Of a stretch of DNA of 64,000 nt, positions 44,981-53,381 are shown piece by piece (position 1 is the first letter of the stretch; each line of letters begins with the position of its first letter). The position numbers were made by a program, and so were the translations under genes. Source of the DNA: Leptobacterium_A meishanense (GTDB lineage: Bacteria > Bacteroidota > Bacteroidia > Flavobacteriales > Flavobacteriaceae); NCBI RefSeq assembly GCF_037645805.1, contig NZ_JBBEXE010000003.1, positions 62,001 through 126,000 on the forward strand, read 5' to 3'. Under the pieces are notes generated by a model. That model had not been told where the DNA came from. It saw nothing but the letters and a program-made list of their open reading frames with translations, and ran no database searches.

Positions 44981-45353
44981 AAAACACATCTATGGTACTT
45001 TTGCAGTAAGCTGGACTTTTTTAGTGGCCATACTTAGCTTATTTTCTCTTCCGGATACTATTTCAAATACAGAATTCATACCACACTCAGACAAAATAAC
45101 ACATATCATTTTTTATAATGTTATGACTCTAGCGTGGTTTTTTTATTTTAAAACAACTAAAACAAAATATAAACAAATAATAGCTATTAGCATCGCTGCT
45201 TTAATTTATGGCATAATAATTGAAATAATACAAGCTATACTTCCTTACGGAAGGACAGCGGAGTGGCTGGATGGAATAGCGAATGCCATAGGGGTAACTT
45301 TAGCAATTTTGTTGCTATATACGCTTCCTCTAAAAAGCAAGTCGTTAAAATAA
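44973..45353 (+). CDS. VanZ-like family membrane protein
   Basis: A 126-residue protein with four membrane helices and the VanZ-family pattern SDKITHIIFYNVMTLAWFF, then YGIIIEIIQAILPYGRTAEWLDGIANAIG near the C-terminus. VanZ relatives are linked to envelope or glycopeptide functions but have no defined reaction. It starts with GTG at 44973, 8 bp inside gcvH, which suggests translational coupling. Confidence 0.85.
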   Translation: MRKKHIYGTFAVSWTFLVAILSLFSLPDTISNTEFIPHSDKITHIIFYNVMTLAWFFYFKTTKTKYKQIIAISIAALIYGIIIEIIQAILPYGRTAEWLDGIANAIGVTLAILLLYTLPLKSKSLK

Positions 45354-45414
45354 AAGTTTTAGTTGCTTTTATTATAAATAAATATTTAAATTAGCAATCG
45401 TAAAAATTTGAATT

Positions 45415-46125
45415 ATGGAACTCAAGAAAAACCCAAAAGCTGACCTTACCAAAAACAGTAGCTTGTACTTTGTTATAGGCCTTGCATTGGTTTTGGGGAC
45501 TACATGGGCAGCATTGGAATGGAAGACTTATGAGAAAAACTCAGCATTTGATTATGCATTAAATGTGGATGACGAATTGGAAGAAGAAATCCCAATTACA
45601 GAACAATTAAAAACGCCGCCTCCACCTCCACCTCCGGCAGCACCCGAAGTTATTGAAGTAGTGGAAGATGAAGAAGAAGTGGAAGAAACAGTGATTGAAT
45701 CTACAGAAACAAATCAAGAAGAAGAAATTGTGGAGGTAGAAGAAGTAGAAGTTATTGAAGAAGATTTAGATATAGATGTTCCTTTTGCAGTGATCGAGGA
45801 TGTGCCGATTTTCCCCGGATGTGAAGGGCAACCAAAATCAAAACAAAGGGATTGTTTCCAGCAAAAAATGCAGGATCATATACGTAAAAACTTCAGGTAT
45901 CCTGAGATAGCTCAGGAGATGGGGATACAAGGAAGGGTAAGTGTATTGTTTACCATAGATAAAGATGGAAGCATTACCAATATCAGGATGCGTGGTCCGG
46001 ATAAGAACTTAGAGAAAGAAGCGATGCGGATTATTCAAAAACTCCCTAAAATGACGCCTGGAAAACAACGAGGTCGTGCGGTTCGTGTGCCGTTTAGTAT
46101 CCCGATCAATTTTAAACTACAGTAA
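45415..46125 (+). CDS. TonB-family energy transducer
   Basis: A 236-residue TonB-like protein. One membrane helix (about 19-36) lies after a short cytoplasmic tail. A proline run in KTPPPPPPPAAPE (about 64-76) is followed by a very acidic valine/glutamate-rich linker instead of the usual proline-lysine one. The C-terminal TonB domain contains NFRYPEIAQEMGIQGRVSVLF and VRVPFSIPINFKL. It would transmit inner-membrane energy to TonB-dependent receptors. No exbB/exbD is nearby. Confidence 0.92.
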   Translation: MELKKNPKADLTKNSSLYFVIGLALVLGTTWAALEWKTYEKNSAFDYALNVDDELEEEIPITEQLKTPPPPPPPAAPEVIEVVEDEEEVEETVIESTETNQEEEIVEVEEVEVIEEDLDIDVPFAVIEDVPIFPGCEGQPKSKQRDCFQQKMQDHIRKNFRYPEIAQEMGIQGRVSVLFTIDKDGSITNIRMRGPDKNLEKEAMRIIQKLPKMTPGKQRGRAVRVPFSIPINFKLQ

Positions 46126-46152
46126 ATAAATATAGTAATAGAAAATATCAAG

Positions 46153-46179
46153 AGGCGCTGAATTTTTCAGTGCCTTTTT
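46153..46179 (+). terminator. Terminator after the tonB-like gene
   Basis: AGGCGCTGAA (46153-46162) pairs with TTCAGTGCCT (46166-46175) with one G-U pair, followed by TTTT. Confidence 0.82.
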
Positions 46180-46240
46180 CATTACTATAACTTCAATTTT
46201 AAGGACATGGTCAGTTTACAGATAAATGCTTTTAAAATCA

Positions 46241-46271
46241 TTGCATAAAAGGCATTAGTGGTTTATCTTTG
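46241..46271 (+). promoter_or_regulatory. Consensus promoter of the ctaB-cox operon
   Basis: TTG (46241-46243), a 20-bp spacer and TATCTTTG (46264-46271), 20 bp before the ctaB ATG. Confidence 0.78.
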
Positions 46272-46291
46272 CACCACTTATATAAAAATGA

Positions 46292-47197
46292 ATGAAGACC
46301 GCACTGGGTACCGCAGAAAAGTCATATACCTTACTTCCGGCACTGGAAGATTTTAAACAAATAACAAAAGTTGGCTTAGCAATTAGTGTGGTGTTTTCAT
46401 CCATAGCAGGGTATCTGCTAGGTGCCGATACTATTCATATAAAAATATTAATACTGCTCAGCTTGGGCGGTTATTGTATGGTAGGGGCATCAAATGCCTA
46501 CAATCAGATTATTGAGAAAGATCTGGATGCTTTAATGCAGCGCACAAAAAACAGACCCATCCCATCAGGTAGAATGACAGTTTCTTCTGCGTTTACAATA
46601 GCTACAGTATTAGCTATAGCCGGAATTATTGCATTATATATAGTGAATCCTAAAACAGCTATGTTTGGGGCTATTTCTATATTTTTATATGTAAGTGTTT
46701 ATACACCTTTAAAAACCAAAACACCATTGGCTGTTTTTGTAGGGGCTTTTCCGGGGGCTATTCCTTTTATGCTGGGCTGGGTAGCAGCGACCAATGATTT
46801 TGGCATTGAACCCGGCACCCTTTTTATGATCCAGTTTTTTTGGCAATTCCCTCATTTTTGGGCTATTGGATGGTTGTTACATGAAGATTATAAAAAAGCC
46901 GGATTTAAAATGCTGCCTACCGGAAAAAAAGATAAAGCAACTACCATACAAATAATCATGTACACTATATGGATGATTATTATTTCCATATTTCCGGTTA
47001 CAGGATTAACAGGAGCATTGCAATTATCGATAACAGCTGCTATAATTATTCTTCTACTAGGGATAGGGATGCTAGTGTTTGCCTTTAGGCTTTATAGAAT
47101 GAGAGACAATAAATCGGCACGAAAGCTTATGTTGGCAAGCGTAAGCTATATTACTTTAATGCAACTCGTATATGTAGTTGATAAATTGATAGGATAG
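46292..47197 (+). CDS. ctaB: Protoheme IX farnesyltransferase (heme o synthase)
   Basis: A 301-residue UbiA-family membrane enzyme with about nine helices. The first aspartate-rich motif is in NAYNQIIEKDLDALMQRT, followed by NRPIPSGRM; YTPLKTKTP and the HEDYKKAGFKMLP segment follow. It adds a farnesyl group to heme b to make heme o, the precursor of heme a for the aa3 oxidase. First gene of the second cox operon, 2 bp before the next gene. An overlapping out-of-frame ATG lies at 46288. Confidence 0.95.
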   Translation: MKTALGTAEKSYTLLPALEDFKQITKVGLAISVVFSSIAGYLLGADTIHIKILILLSLGGYCMVGASNAYNQIIEKDLDALMQRTKNRPIPSGRMTVSSAFTIATVLAIAGIIALYIVNPKTAMFGAISIFLYVSVYTPLKTKTPLAVFVGAFPGAIPFMLGWVAATNDFGIEPGTLFMIQFFWQFPHFWAIGWLLHEDYKKAGFKMLPTGKKDKATTIQIIMYTIWMIIISIFPVTGLTGALQLSITAAIIILLLGIGMLVFAFRLYRMRDNKSARKLMLASVSYITLMQLVYVVDKLIG

Positions 47198-47199
47198 AA

Positions 47200-47781
47200 A
47201 TGGATTTAACACAAGGAACTGTAGAACATAAAAATGCCCGTGCAAAGAAAATGATGCTCTGGTTTGGCATCATTAGTATGGCGATGATGTTTGCAGGTTT
47301 AACGAGTGCCTATGTGGTGAGTAAATCGCGACCCGATTGGCTAAAAGAATTTCAAATCCCACAAGCATTTTATATTAGTACTATTGCCATATTATTAAGT
47401 AGTATCACTATACACATGGCAAAAAGAGCTATAAAAAAAGAAGCTTCTAAAAATGGAACTTATTTTTTAACAGGGACATTATTGTTAGGAATAGCATTTA
47501 TTTTTTTTCAATTCAAGGGATTTGGTCAAATCATAGCACAAGGATATTATTTTACCGGAAGCGAAAGCAGTATTACAACTTCTTTTTTATATGCAATTAC
47601 ATTGACGCACATTGTACATGTTTTCGCAGGGATTATAGTACTTACCACAATTTTTGTTAAACATCTGAAAGGGAGCTATAATCAAGGAAAAACATTGGGG
47701 TTGGAACTAGGGGTCACTTTTTGGCATTTCTTAGATTTCTTGTGGCTATACCTTATTTTATTTTTCTATTTCTTTAGATGA
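47200..47781 (+). CDS. Cytochrome c oxidase subunit III family protein (short form)
   Basis: A 193-residue COX3-type protein with five helices. Conserved blocks are MMLWFGIISMAMMFAGLTSAY at the start, THIVHVFAGIIVL, and the C-terminal VTFWHFLDFLWLYLILFFYF. Bacteroidetes carry two COX3 genes side by side, and the division of labour is not known. It lies 2 bp after ctaB and 50 bp before the longer COX3 gene. Confidence 0.93.
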   Translation: MDLTQGTVEHKNARAKKMMLWFGIISMAMMFAGLTSAYVVSKSRPDWLKEFQIPQAFYISTIAILLSSITIHMAKRAIKKEASKNGTYFLTGTLLLGIAFIFFQFKGFGQIIAQGYYFTGSESSITTSFLYAITLTHIVHVFAGIIVLTTIFVKHLKGSYNQGKTLGLELGVTFWHFLDFLWLYLILFFYFFR

Positions 47782-47831
47782 GAAAAAAACGTAAATTTGG
47801 ACAAATTTTTTAAAACTGACTACACTATTTT

Positions 47832-48815
47832 ATGGAAGCTACTGTAAACACTACAGAAACAAAAGGGAAAGTATGGGAAGGAGGAGGAACCCAACCTCTT
47901 AATGCCAGTTATGGTAAGATGATGATGTGGTTCTTCATTGTATCAGATGCCTTAACATTTTCAGGGTTTTTAGTATCCTATGGCTTTTCACGATTTAAAT
48001 TTATTGAGTCTTGGCCTATAGCTGATGAAGTGTTTACGCACTTTCCATTTTTACATGGTGTGCCAGCTCCCATGTATTATGTGGCATTGATGACGTTTGT
48101 TCTTATTTTTTCATCAGTAACCATGGTATTGGCAGTAGATGCAGGGCATCACATGAAAAAAAATAAAGTGGCCTGGTATATGCTGCTCACCATTTTAGGA
48201 GGGGCTATATTTGTTGGCTCTCAGGCCTGGGAGTGGAAAAACTTTATAAAGGGCGAGTATGGTGCAATAGAAACAAAAGGAGGTAGGATATTACAATTTG
48301 TAGATTCCGAAACTGGAAAGCAAATAGCATTGCATGATTTTGCTACACTTAGCCACAAAGACCGTGTTCAGCATACCAGAAAGGACGGATTATGGTTCAC
48401 AAATGAAGGCAGTCTGCCGACATATACAGTAGAGGAAGTGGTAAATGGGTTTAGCGCACACGAAAATGTATTGGTTCGTACTGAAATGCTTAATGAGGAA
48501 GGAGAAAAAACAATCCTTACCCGTGCAGAATCAGCTGAAAAATTAAAAAATGCCGTATTGGTAGTAGAAGGCGCAAACTTAGTAAGAAATGAATATGGAA
48601 ACCGCTTGTTTGCAGATTTCTTTTTCTTTATTACCGGATTTCATGGATTTCACGTATTCTCGGGCGTAGTGATCAATATCATTATCTTTTTTAATGTAAT
48701 ACTGGGAACGTATGAACGTAGAGGTCATTATGAGATGGTAGAGAAAGTTGGGTTATACTGGCACTTTGTAGATTTAGTCTGGGTATTTGTATTTACCTTC
48801 TTCTATTTGGTATAA
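47832..48815 (+). CDS. Cytochrome c oxidase subunit III (long form with soluble insert)
   Basis: A 327-residue COX3 protein. Helices at both ends match the family (MMMWFFIVSDALTFSGFLVSYG; ITGFHGFHVFSGV; YWHFVDLVWVFVFTFFYL). Between them, about residues 140-255, is a soluble insert of roughly 110 residues that is absent from classical subunit III and lies after the SQAWEWKNFI segment. It might contact ACIII or a maturation factor; this is only a guess. In the ctaB operon. Confidence 0.93.
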   Translation: MEATVNTTETKGKVWEGGGTQPLNASYGKMMMWFFIVSDALTFSGFLVSYGFSRFKFIESWPIADEVFTHFPFLHGVPAPMYYVALMTFVLIFSSVTMVLAVDAGHHMKKNKVAWYMLLTILGGAIFVGSQAWEWKNFIKGEYGAIETKGGRILQFVDSETGKQIALHDFATLSHKDRVQHTRKDGLWFTNEGSLPTYTVEEVVNGFSAHENVLVRTEMLNEEGEKTILTRAESAEKLKNAVLVVEGANLVRNEYGNRLFADFFFFITGFHGFHVFSGVVINIIIFFNVILGTYERRGHYEMVEKVGLYWHFVDLVWVFVFTFFYLV

Positions 48816-48834
48816 TTGGAAATAAAAAGTTGAA

Positions 48835-49221
48835 ATGGGACACGACACACATAAACTAGCAATTTTTAGAGGATTATTAAAGTTCAAATCCAACGAACAA
48901 AAAATATGGGGCGTATTGATATTTCTATCCATAGTAACCGTTATTGAAGTTGCTTTAGGAATACTTAAACCGGCATCTTTAATAGATAATTATTTTTTAG
49001 GGATGAAATTATTGAACTGGATATTTATTCTGCTTACCTTAGTGAAAGCGTATTACATAGCATGGGATTTTATGCATTTGCGTGATGAAAAAGGAAGCCT
49101 TAAGTGGTCTATTGTATTGCCTTTAGTTATCCTTATACCTTACCTTGCCTTCATACTTTTGGTAGAAGGGAACTATATATATGATATAATGCGGGAAGGC
49201 TTTGTAAGTTGGAATTTTTAA
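48835..49221 (+). CDS. Cytochrome c oxidase subunit IV family protein
   Basis: A 128-residue protein with three membrane helices (about 25-45, 55-77 and 90-112) of the prokaryotic COX4/CyoD type. It shows IWGVLIFLSIVTVIEVALGI and the YYIAWDFMHLRDEK block typical of Bacteroidetes members. It is a small accessory subunit of the oxidase. Closed by the UUCG terminator at 49242. Confidence 0.9.
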   Translation: MGHDTHKLAIFRGLLKFKSNEQKIWGVLIFLSIVTVIEVALGILKPASLIDNYFLGMKLLNWIFILLTLVKAYYIAWDFMHLRDEKGSLKWSIVLPLVILIPYLAFILLVEGNYIYDIMREGFVSWNF

Positions 49222-49241
49222 TTTTCTTTAACGATATATAG

Positions 49242-49268
49242 AAAGACGGTTTCGACCGTCTTTTTTAA
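49242..49268 (+). terminator. Terminator with UUCG loop after the COX4 gene
   Basis: AAAGACGGT (49242-49250), loop TTCG, ACCGTCTTT (49255-49263) and more Ts. The T-run merges with TAATTTTG (49266-49273), a -7-like element for the next gene, so read-through or a fresh start are both possible. Confidence 0.9.
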
Positions 49269-49291
49269 TTTTGTATTAGGACAAAAGACAC

Positions 49292-49927
49292 ATGAAAAAA
49301 ATCATAGTTCTTAGCATTTTATTTGTATTCCCTTTGGTAGCATATCTCTTTTTTGCTTCCGGAGTCAATAATTTTGCTAAACTTCCGGTATTAACCCAAG
49401 GGATTAATAACGTTGATGAACTTTCATCACTTTCAGGAGAGAAAATAAGTTTAGACAATAAAATTACCATTTTAGGTTTTTTTGGTAAGGATGTAGCAAA
49501 TAAAAAAGGGAATGCATTCAATCTAAATCAAAAAATATACAAGCGCTTTTATGAATTTCATGACTTTCAGTTCGTAATTGTTCAACCTAAGGGAACAGAG
49601 CCCGAAATACAAGAATTAAAAAACGAACTACAACCTTTTACAGATACTAAAAACTGGAAATTTGTATTTGCAGAAGCGAGTAAAATTCAATCTATATTCA
49701 ATAGCCTTCAATCCAATTTAACTCTGGAAGAGGATTTGAGCATACCCTATGTGTTTATTATTGATAAAGACAGAAATTTACGTGGCCGAAAAGGCGATGA
49801 AACAGTTTATGGTTTTGATGCTACTTCGGTGGCAGAAATAAATAATAAAATGGAAGATGATGTGAAAGTTATTTTAGCAGAGTACAGAATGGCCCTGAAG
49901 AAAAATAATGTATACAAAGAAAAATGA
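49292..49927 (+). CDS. Membrane-anchored thioredoxin-fold-like protein without CXXC
   Basis: A 211-residue protein with an N-terminal membrane anchor (about 4-22) and a periplasmic domain. The spacing resembles a thioredoxin/SCO fold: KITILGFFGKD as first core strand, FQFVIVQPKG, and IPYVFIIDKDRNLRGRKG at the cis-proline and beta-hairpin position. There is no cysteine pair. Its stop overlaps the SCO start (ATGA), so the two are translationally coupled. A helper role in copper insertion into cytochrome oxidase is an inference from the neighbours. Confidence 0.75.
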   Translation: MKKIIVLSILFVFPLVAYLFFASGVNNFAKLPVLTQGINNVDELSSLSGEKISLDNKITILGFFGKDVANKKGNAFNLNQKIYKRFYEFHDFQFVIVQPKGTEPEIQELKNELQPFTDTKNWKFVFAEASKIQSIFNSLQSNLTLEEDLSIPYVFIIDKDRNLRGRKGDETVYGFDATSVAEINNKMEDDVKVILAEYRMALKKNNVYKEK

Positions 49928-50559
49928 ATATGAAGAAATACTCCTATATAGGGATATCGTTAGTAATTCTAGTTTTTGGTATTTGGGCAGTCCCAAAAAT
50001 TGTATCAAAATTTACGAGCCCCGGACTTTCAAAAATTGGAAAAGTAAAACCTTTTAATTTCATAAACCAAAGAGGCGAAGGAATAACTAATGAAACCTAT
50101 AGAGGGAAAGTATATGTAGTGGAATTTTTCTTTACTACGTGTCCTACTATCTGCCCGATTATGAATCGTAACATGGTTCAATTGCAAGATAAGTTTTATG
50201 GAAATCCTAATTTTGGTATTGCTTCTTTTAGCATAAACCCTAAGCATGATACTCCGGAAATATTAAATGAATATGCAGAAAGGTATAAAATAACACATCC
50301 CCATTGGCATTTGTTGACAGGAGACAAAGATGAAATATATAAATTGGCAAATGGAGGGTTCAATTTGTATGTTGATCAAAATGTAGAAGCAGAAGGTGGT
50401 TTTGAACATTCCGGATTATTTGCATTGATTGATAAAGAAGGCTATATACGCTCCAGAAATGATGCATATGGGAACCCTATTGTTTATTATGACGGACTTG
50501 AGCAGGAAGGAATCAATATGTTAAAAGAAGATATCGAAAAGTTGTTAAAAGAAGAATAG
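49924..50559 (+). CDS. SCO1/SenC family copper chaperone
   Basis: A 211-residue membrane-anchored SCO protein. An anchor at about 7-25 is followed by the thioredoxin-like domain with the copper-binding CPTICP (C73, C77) and the third ligand histidine in GGFEHSGLF. SCO proteins deliver copper to the CuA site of CoxB. It overlaps the previous gene by 4 bp and touches the DUF420 gene without a gap, in an oxidase-assembly operon. Confidence 0.95.
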   Translation: MNMKKYSYIGISLVILVFGIWAVPKIVSKFTSPGLSKIGKVKPFNFINQRGEGITNETYRGKVYVVEFFFTTCPTICPIMNRNMVQLQDKFYGNPNFGIASFSINPKHDTPEILNEYAERYKITHPHWHLLTGDKDEIYKLANGGFNLYVDQNVEAEGGFEHSGLFALIDKEGYIRSRNDAYGNPIVYYDGLEQEGINMLKEDIEKLLKEE

Positions 50560-51087
50560 ATGGCAGGTACACCCAAACTTGAGAAAAAATACAACAAATG
50601 GATTGTTATATTGTCTATTACAATTCCTTTAGCGGTAGCTGTCCTTTTTGGGATAAAAATCCCCAATGCGACGCCATTAAAATTTTTGCCACCTATTTAT
50701 GCAACTATTAATGGAGCTACTGCATTTTTATTAGTTCTGGCATATATAGCCATCCATAATGGAAAAAAACAATTACATGAAAGATTAATGAAGTCATGTA
50801 TTATATTATCAGTACTGTTTTTGTTAATGTATATTGCATATCATATGACTTCTGAGCCTACCACTTATGGAGGTTTTGGTATCATGAAATATGTATATTT
50901 TTTTGTTTTAATATCTCATATTATATTATCAATCGCGGTGATTCCTTTAGTACTTATAACGTATGTAAGAGCACTTTCCAAGCGTTTTGACAAACATAAA
51001 AAAATAGCGCGGGTTGCTTTTCCCATTTGGTTGTATGTAGCAATAACAGGTGTAATGGTTTATATAATGATAGCGCCTTATTATTAA
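50560..51087 (+). CDS. DUF420 membrane protein (YozB-like)
   Basis: A 175-residue protein with about five helices and the DUF420 histidines: AYIAIHNGKKQLHERLMKSC, LMYIAYHMT, VLISHIILSIAVIPLVLITY and the DKHKKIARVAFPIWLYVA end. In many bacteria it lies with SCO and cytochrome oxidase assembly genes and may take part in copper or heme delivery; its reaction is not known. It begins directly after the SCO stop codon. Confidence 0.9.
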   Translation: MAGTPKLEKKYNKWIVILSITIPLAVAVLFGIKIPNATPLKFLPPIYATINGATAFLLVLAYIAIHNGKKQLHERLMKSCIILSVLFLLMYIAYHMTSEPTTYGGFGIMKYVYFFVLISHIILSIAVIPLVLITYVRALSKRFDKHKKIARVAFPIWLYVAITGVMVYIMIAPYY

Positions 51088-51098
51088 TAAAGAATATA

Positions 51099-51326
51099 AT
51101 GAAACAAGAAAGGCTCAACATATATTTTCTGATATTGTTTTTTGGATTTCTTATGGTTCCACAATTGATAAATGCACAATGTGCTATGTGCAGGGCTGTT
51201 CTTGAAAGTGGAGAAGAGCAACAAATTGGTGAAGGTATTAATAATGGAATCATTTATTTAATGGCCATTCCATACATACTTATTGGAGCATTAGGATTTC
51301 TAATTTATAAAAAGCTAAAAAAATAA
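51099..51326 (+). CDS. Small exported CAMC-motif membrane protein
   Basis: A 75-residue protein. A signal peptide (hydrophobic IYFLILFFGFLMV, cleavage near INA) is followed by QCAMCRAVLESGEE at about 27-40 and a membrane helix (about 51-69) with a lysine-rich end. The mature N-terminus therefore presents a CXXC pair to the periplasm next to the membrane. Placed at the end of the SCO-DUF420 operon, it may be a metal or redox helper for the oxidase. ATG 51099 was chosen; the frame upstream overlaps DUF420 and looks non-coding. Confidence 0.8.
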   Translation: MKQERLNIYFLILFFGFLMVPQLINAQCAMCRAVLESGEEQQIGEGINNGIIYLMAIPYILIGALGFLIYKKLKK

Positions 51327-51455
51327 ATTCCCCAAACTTTAACATTTTTTTTGCTTTTTTAATTGTAACAATTCTTTGTTGAATGAGTCTTACAAAATGT
51401 AATATCACAGTTAAGCGTGTGATGTTAAATAATAAAAATAGTATAACTAACCATC

Positions 51456-52157
51456 ATGATAGAAATTAAAGAACTGCACAAATCCTATAAAATGGGGAAA
51501 AATTCCCTCCATGTTCTAAAAGGTATTGATTTTTCTGTAGAAGAGGGTGAATTGGTTGCTATTATGGGATCTTCAGGATCTGGTAAATCTACACTATTAA
51601 ACATTCTGGGAATGCTGGATGAAGCCGATTCTGGCGAATATATATTAGATGGCATTCTGATAAAAAACCTAAACGAGACAAAAGCAGCAAAATACAGAAA
51701 TAAATTTCTTGGATTTGTTTTTCAATCATTCAACCTCATCAATTATAAAACAGCATTAGAAAATGTAGCGTTGCCGTTATACTATCAACGCTTAGGTAGA
51801 AAAGAACGTCAAAAAAAGGCGATGCAATATCTAGAAAAAGTTGGCTTGGCAGAATGGGCCACGCATCACCCTAGTGAGCTTTCCGGAGGACAAAAACAGC
51901 GTGTAGCTATCGCAAGGGCACTAGCATCAGAACCAAAAGTGTTGTTAGCTGATGAGCCTACGGGAGCCTTGGACAGCAAAACATCTTATGAAGTAATGGA
52001 CATTATTCAACAGATCAATGATGAAGGCAAGACCATTTTAATTGTAACACACGAAACGGATATTGCAAAGATGTGCAAGCGGATTGTCCATTTGAAAGAT
52101 GGTGTAATAATGGAAGATAAAAAAGTAAAACAAGTAAGGGCCAAAGAACATGTTTAG
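51456..52157 (+). CDS. ABC transporter ATP-binding protein (MacB/LolD type)
   Basis: A 233-residue ATPase with Walker A GSSGSGKS (about 38), Q-loop FVFQSFNLI, signature LSGGQKQRVA, Walker B LLADEPTGALD and switch histidine IVTHE. It belongs to the MacB/LolD/FtsE group and powers the permeases that follow. Its end overlaps the first permease by 8 bp. Upstream there is an imperfect inverted repeat ATCACA/TGTGAT (51404-51423). This is the first gene of a five-gene export operon. Confidence 0.95.
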   Translation: MIEIKELHKSYKMGKNSLHVLKGIDFSVEEGELVAIMGSSGSGKSTLLNILGMLDEADSGEYILDGILIKNLNETKAAKYRNKFLGFVFQSFNLINYKTALENVALPLYYQRLGRKERQKKAMQYLEKVGLAEWATHHPSELSGGQKQRVAIARALASEPKVLLADEPTGALDSKTSYEVMDIIQQINDEGKTILIVTHETDIAKMCKRIVHLKDGVIMEDKKVKQVRAKEHV

Positions 52158-53379
52158 TAGAGACCGTTGGCAAGAAATATTTGATAGTATCAGAAAAAAT
52201 AAGCTGAGAGCATTTCTCTCAGGGTTTTCTGTAGCGTTGGGAATTTTCATTTTTGTAATTCTGTTTGGCTTTGGAAATGGGCTAAAGAACCAATTTGATG
52301 AGTTTTTCATGGACGATGCTACCAACACATTTTTCATATTTGCAGGCAGGACATCTAAACCATACAAAGGATACAAAGCAGATCGGCGGATTGAATTCAG
52401 GAATGATGATTTAGAGGATATTGAAAAGAATTTTCCCCTATTTCTTGAATATATCACTCCGAGAATATCCAGAAGTGCATTGGTAAAATATGAAAATGAA
52501 TCTAACAACTACACAACCAGAGCCGTAGGCCCAGCACACCAGTACAATGAGAAGACGATTATGATGAAAGGCCGTTATCTCAATGAAGATGATATCATTA
52601 ATAAAACAAAATATGCCGTGATAGGCCGATTGGTGGAGAAAGATCTTTTTGGTGATGGCAATGGCATGGGACAGTATATTGATATAGGAGGAAGTGTTTA
52701 TAAAGTAATCGGAGTATTTCAAGATGATGGGGGCGATAATGAAGAGCGACTTATTTATATCCCATACACCACGAGACAACTAGTAGAGAAAAACACCGAT
52801 AAAATAGACCAGATTATATTAGCATTTAAACCTGAGATAGGCTATGCAGGAGCTATGGCTTTTGAAAGTAGTTTGATGAAATTTTTAAAAAATAAACACA
52901 ACATATCCCCTGATGACCAAAGGGCTATTTTTATACGGAATATAGCAACCAACCTTCAGCAGAACCAACAATTTGCAGGAGTATTGCAACTTATTGTAAC
53001 ATTTGTTGGTTTCGGGACACTTATAGCAGGCATTATAGGGATTAGCAATATTATGGTATATACAGTAAAAGAACGTACAAAAGAATTAGGTATCCGAAAA
53101 GCATTAGGAGCAACCCCAAGATCTGTAATAGGGATGATCATGCAAGAATCTGTTTTTATTACTACCATAGCAGGGTATATAGGGTTGTTTATAGGGGTAT
53201 TAATTTTAAGCTCTCTTGGAGATACCCTTCAAAAATATTTCATAAAAGACCCCTATATAAATACAGGTACAGCCATTTTTGCAACAATTATACTTGTTAT
53301 TTTTGGTGCAATAGCAGGATACATTCCGGCGAAAAGAGCTGCCAAAATAAAACCAATAGTAGCACTAAGAGACGAATAA
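52150..53379 (+). CDS. ABC transporter permease, MacB-like (first of two)
   Basis: A 409-residue permease in MacB topology. It has one N-terminal helix (about 20-40), a periplasmic MacB_PCD domain, and three C-terminal helices (about 280-400, the FtsX-like domain) with VKERTKELGIRKALGATPRS as coupling helix. Start ATG 52150 lies within the ATPase gene. Such permeases push substrates from the periplasm into a TolC duct. They do not carry them across the inner membrane. Confidence 0.94.
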   Translation: MFSRDRWQEIFDSIRKNKLRAFLSGFSVALGIFIFVILFGFGNGLKNQFDEFFMDDATNTFFIFAGRTSKPYKGYKADRRIEFRNDDLEDIEKNFPLFLEYITPRISRSALVKYENESNNYTTRAVGPAHQYNEKTIMMKGRYLNEDDIINKTKYAVIGRLVEKDLFGDGNGMGQYIDIGGSVYKVIGVFQDDGGDNEERLIYIPYTTRQLVEKNTDKIDQIILAFKPEIGYAGAMAFESSLMKFLKNKHNISPDDQRAIFIRNIATNLQQNQQFAGVLQLIVTFVGFGTLIAGIIGISNIMVYTVKERTKELGIRKALGATPRSVIGMIMQESVFITTIAGYIGLFIGVLILSSLGDTLQKYFIKDPYINTGTAIFATIILVIFGAIAGYIPAKRAAKIKPIVALRDE

Positions 53380-53381
53380 GT

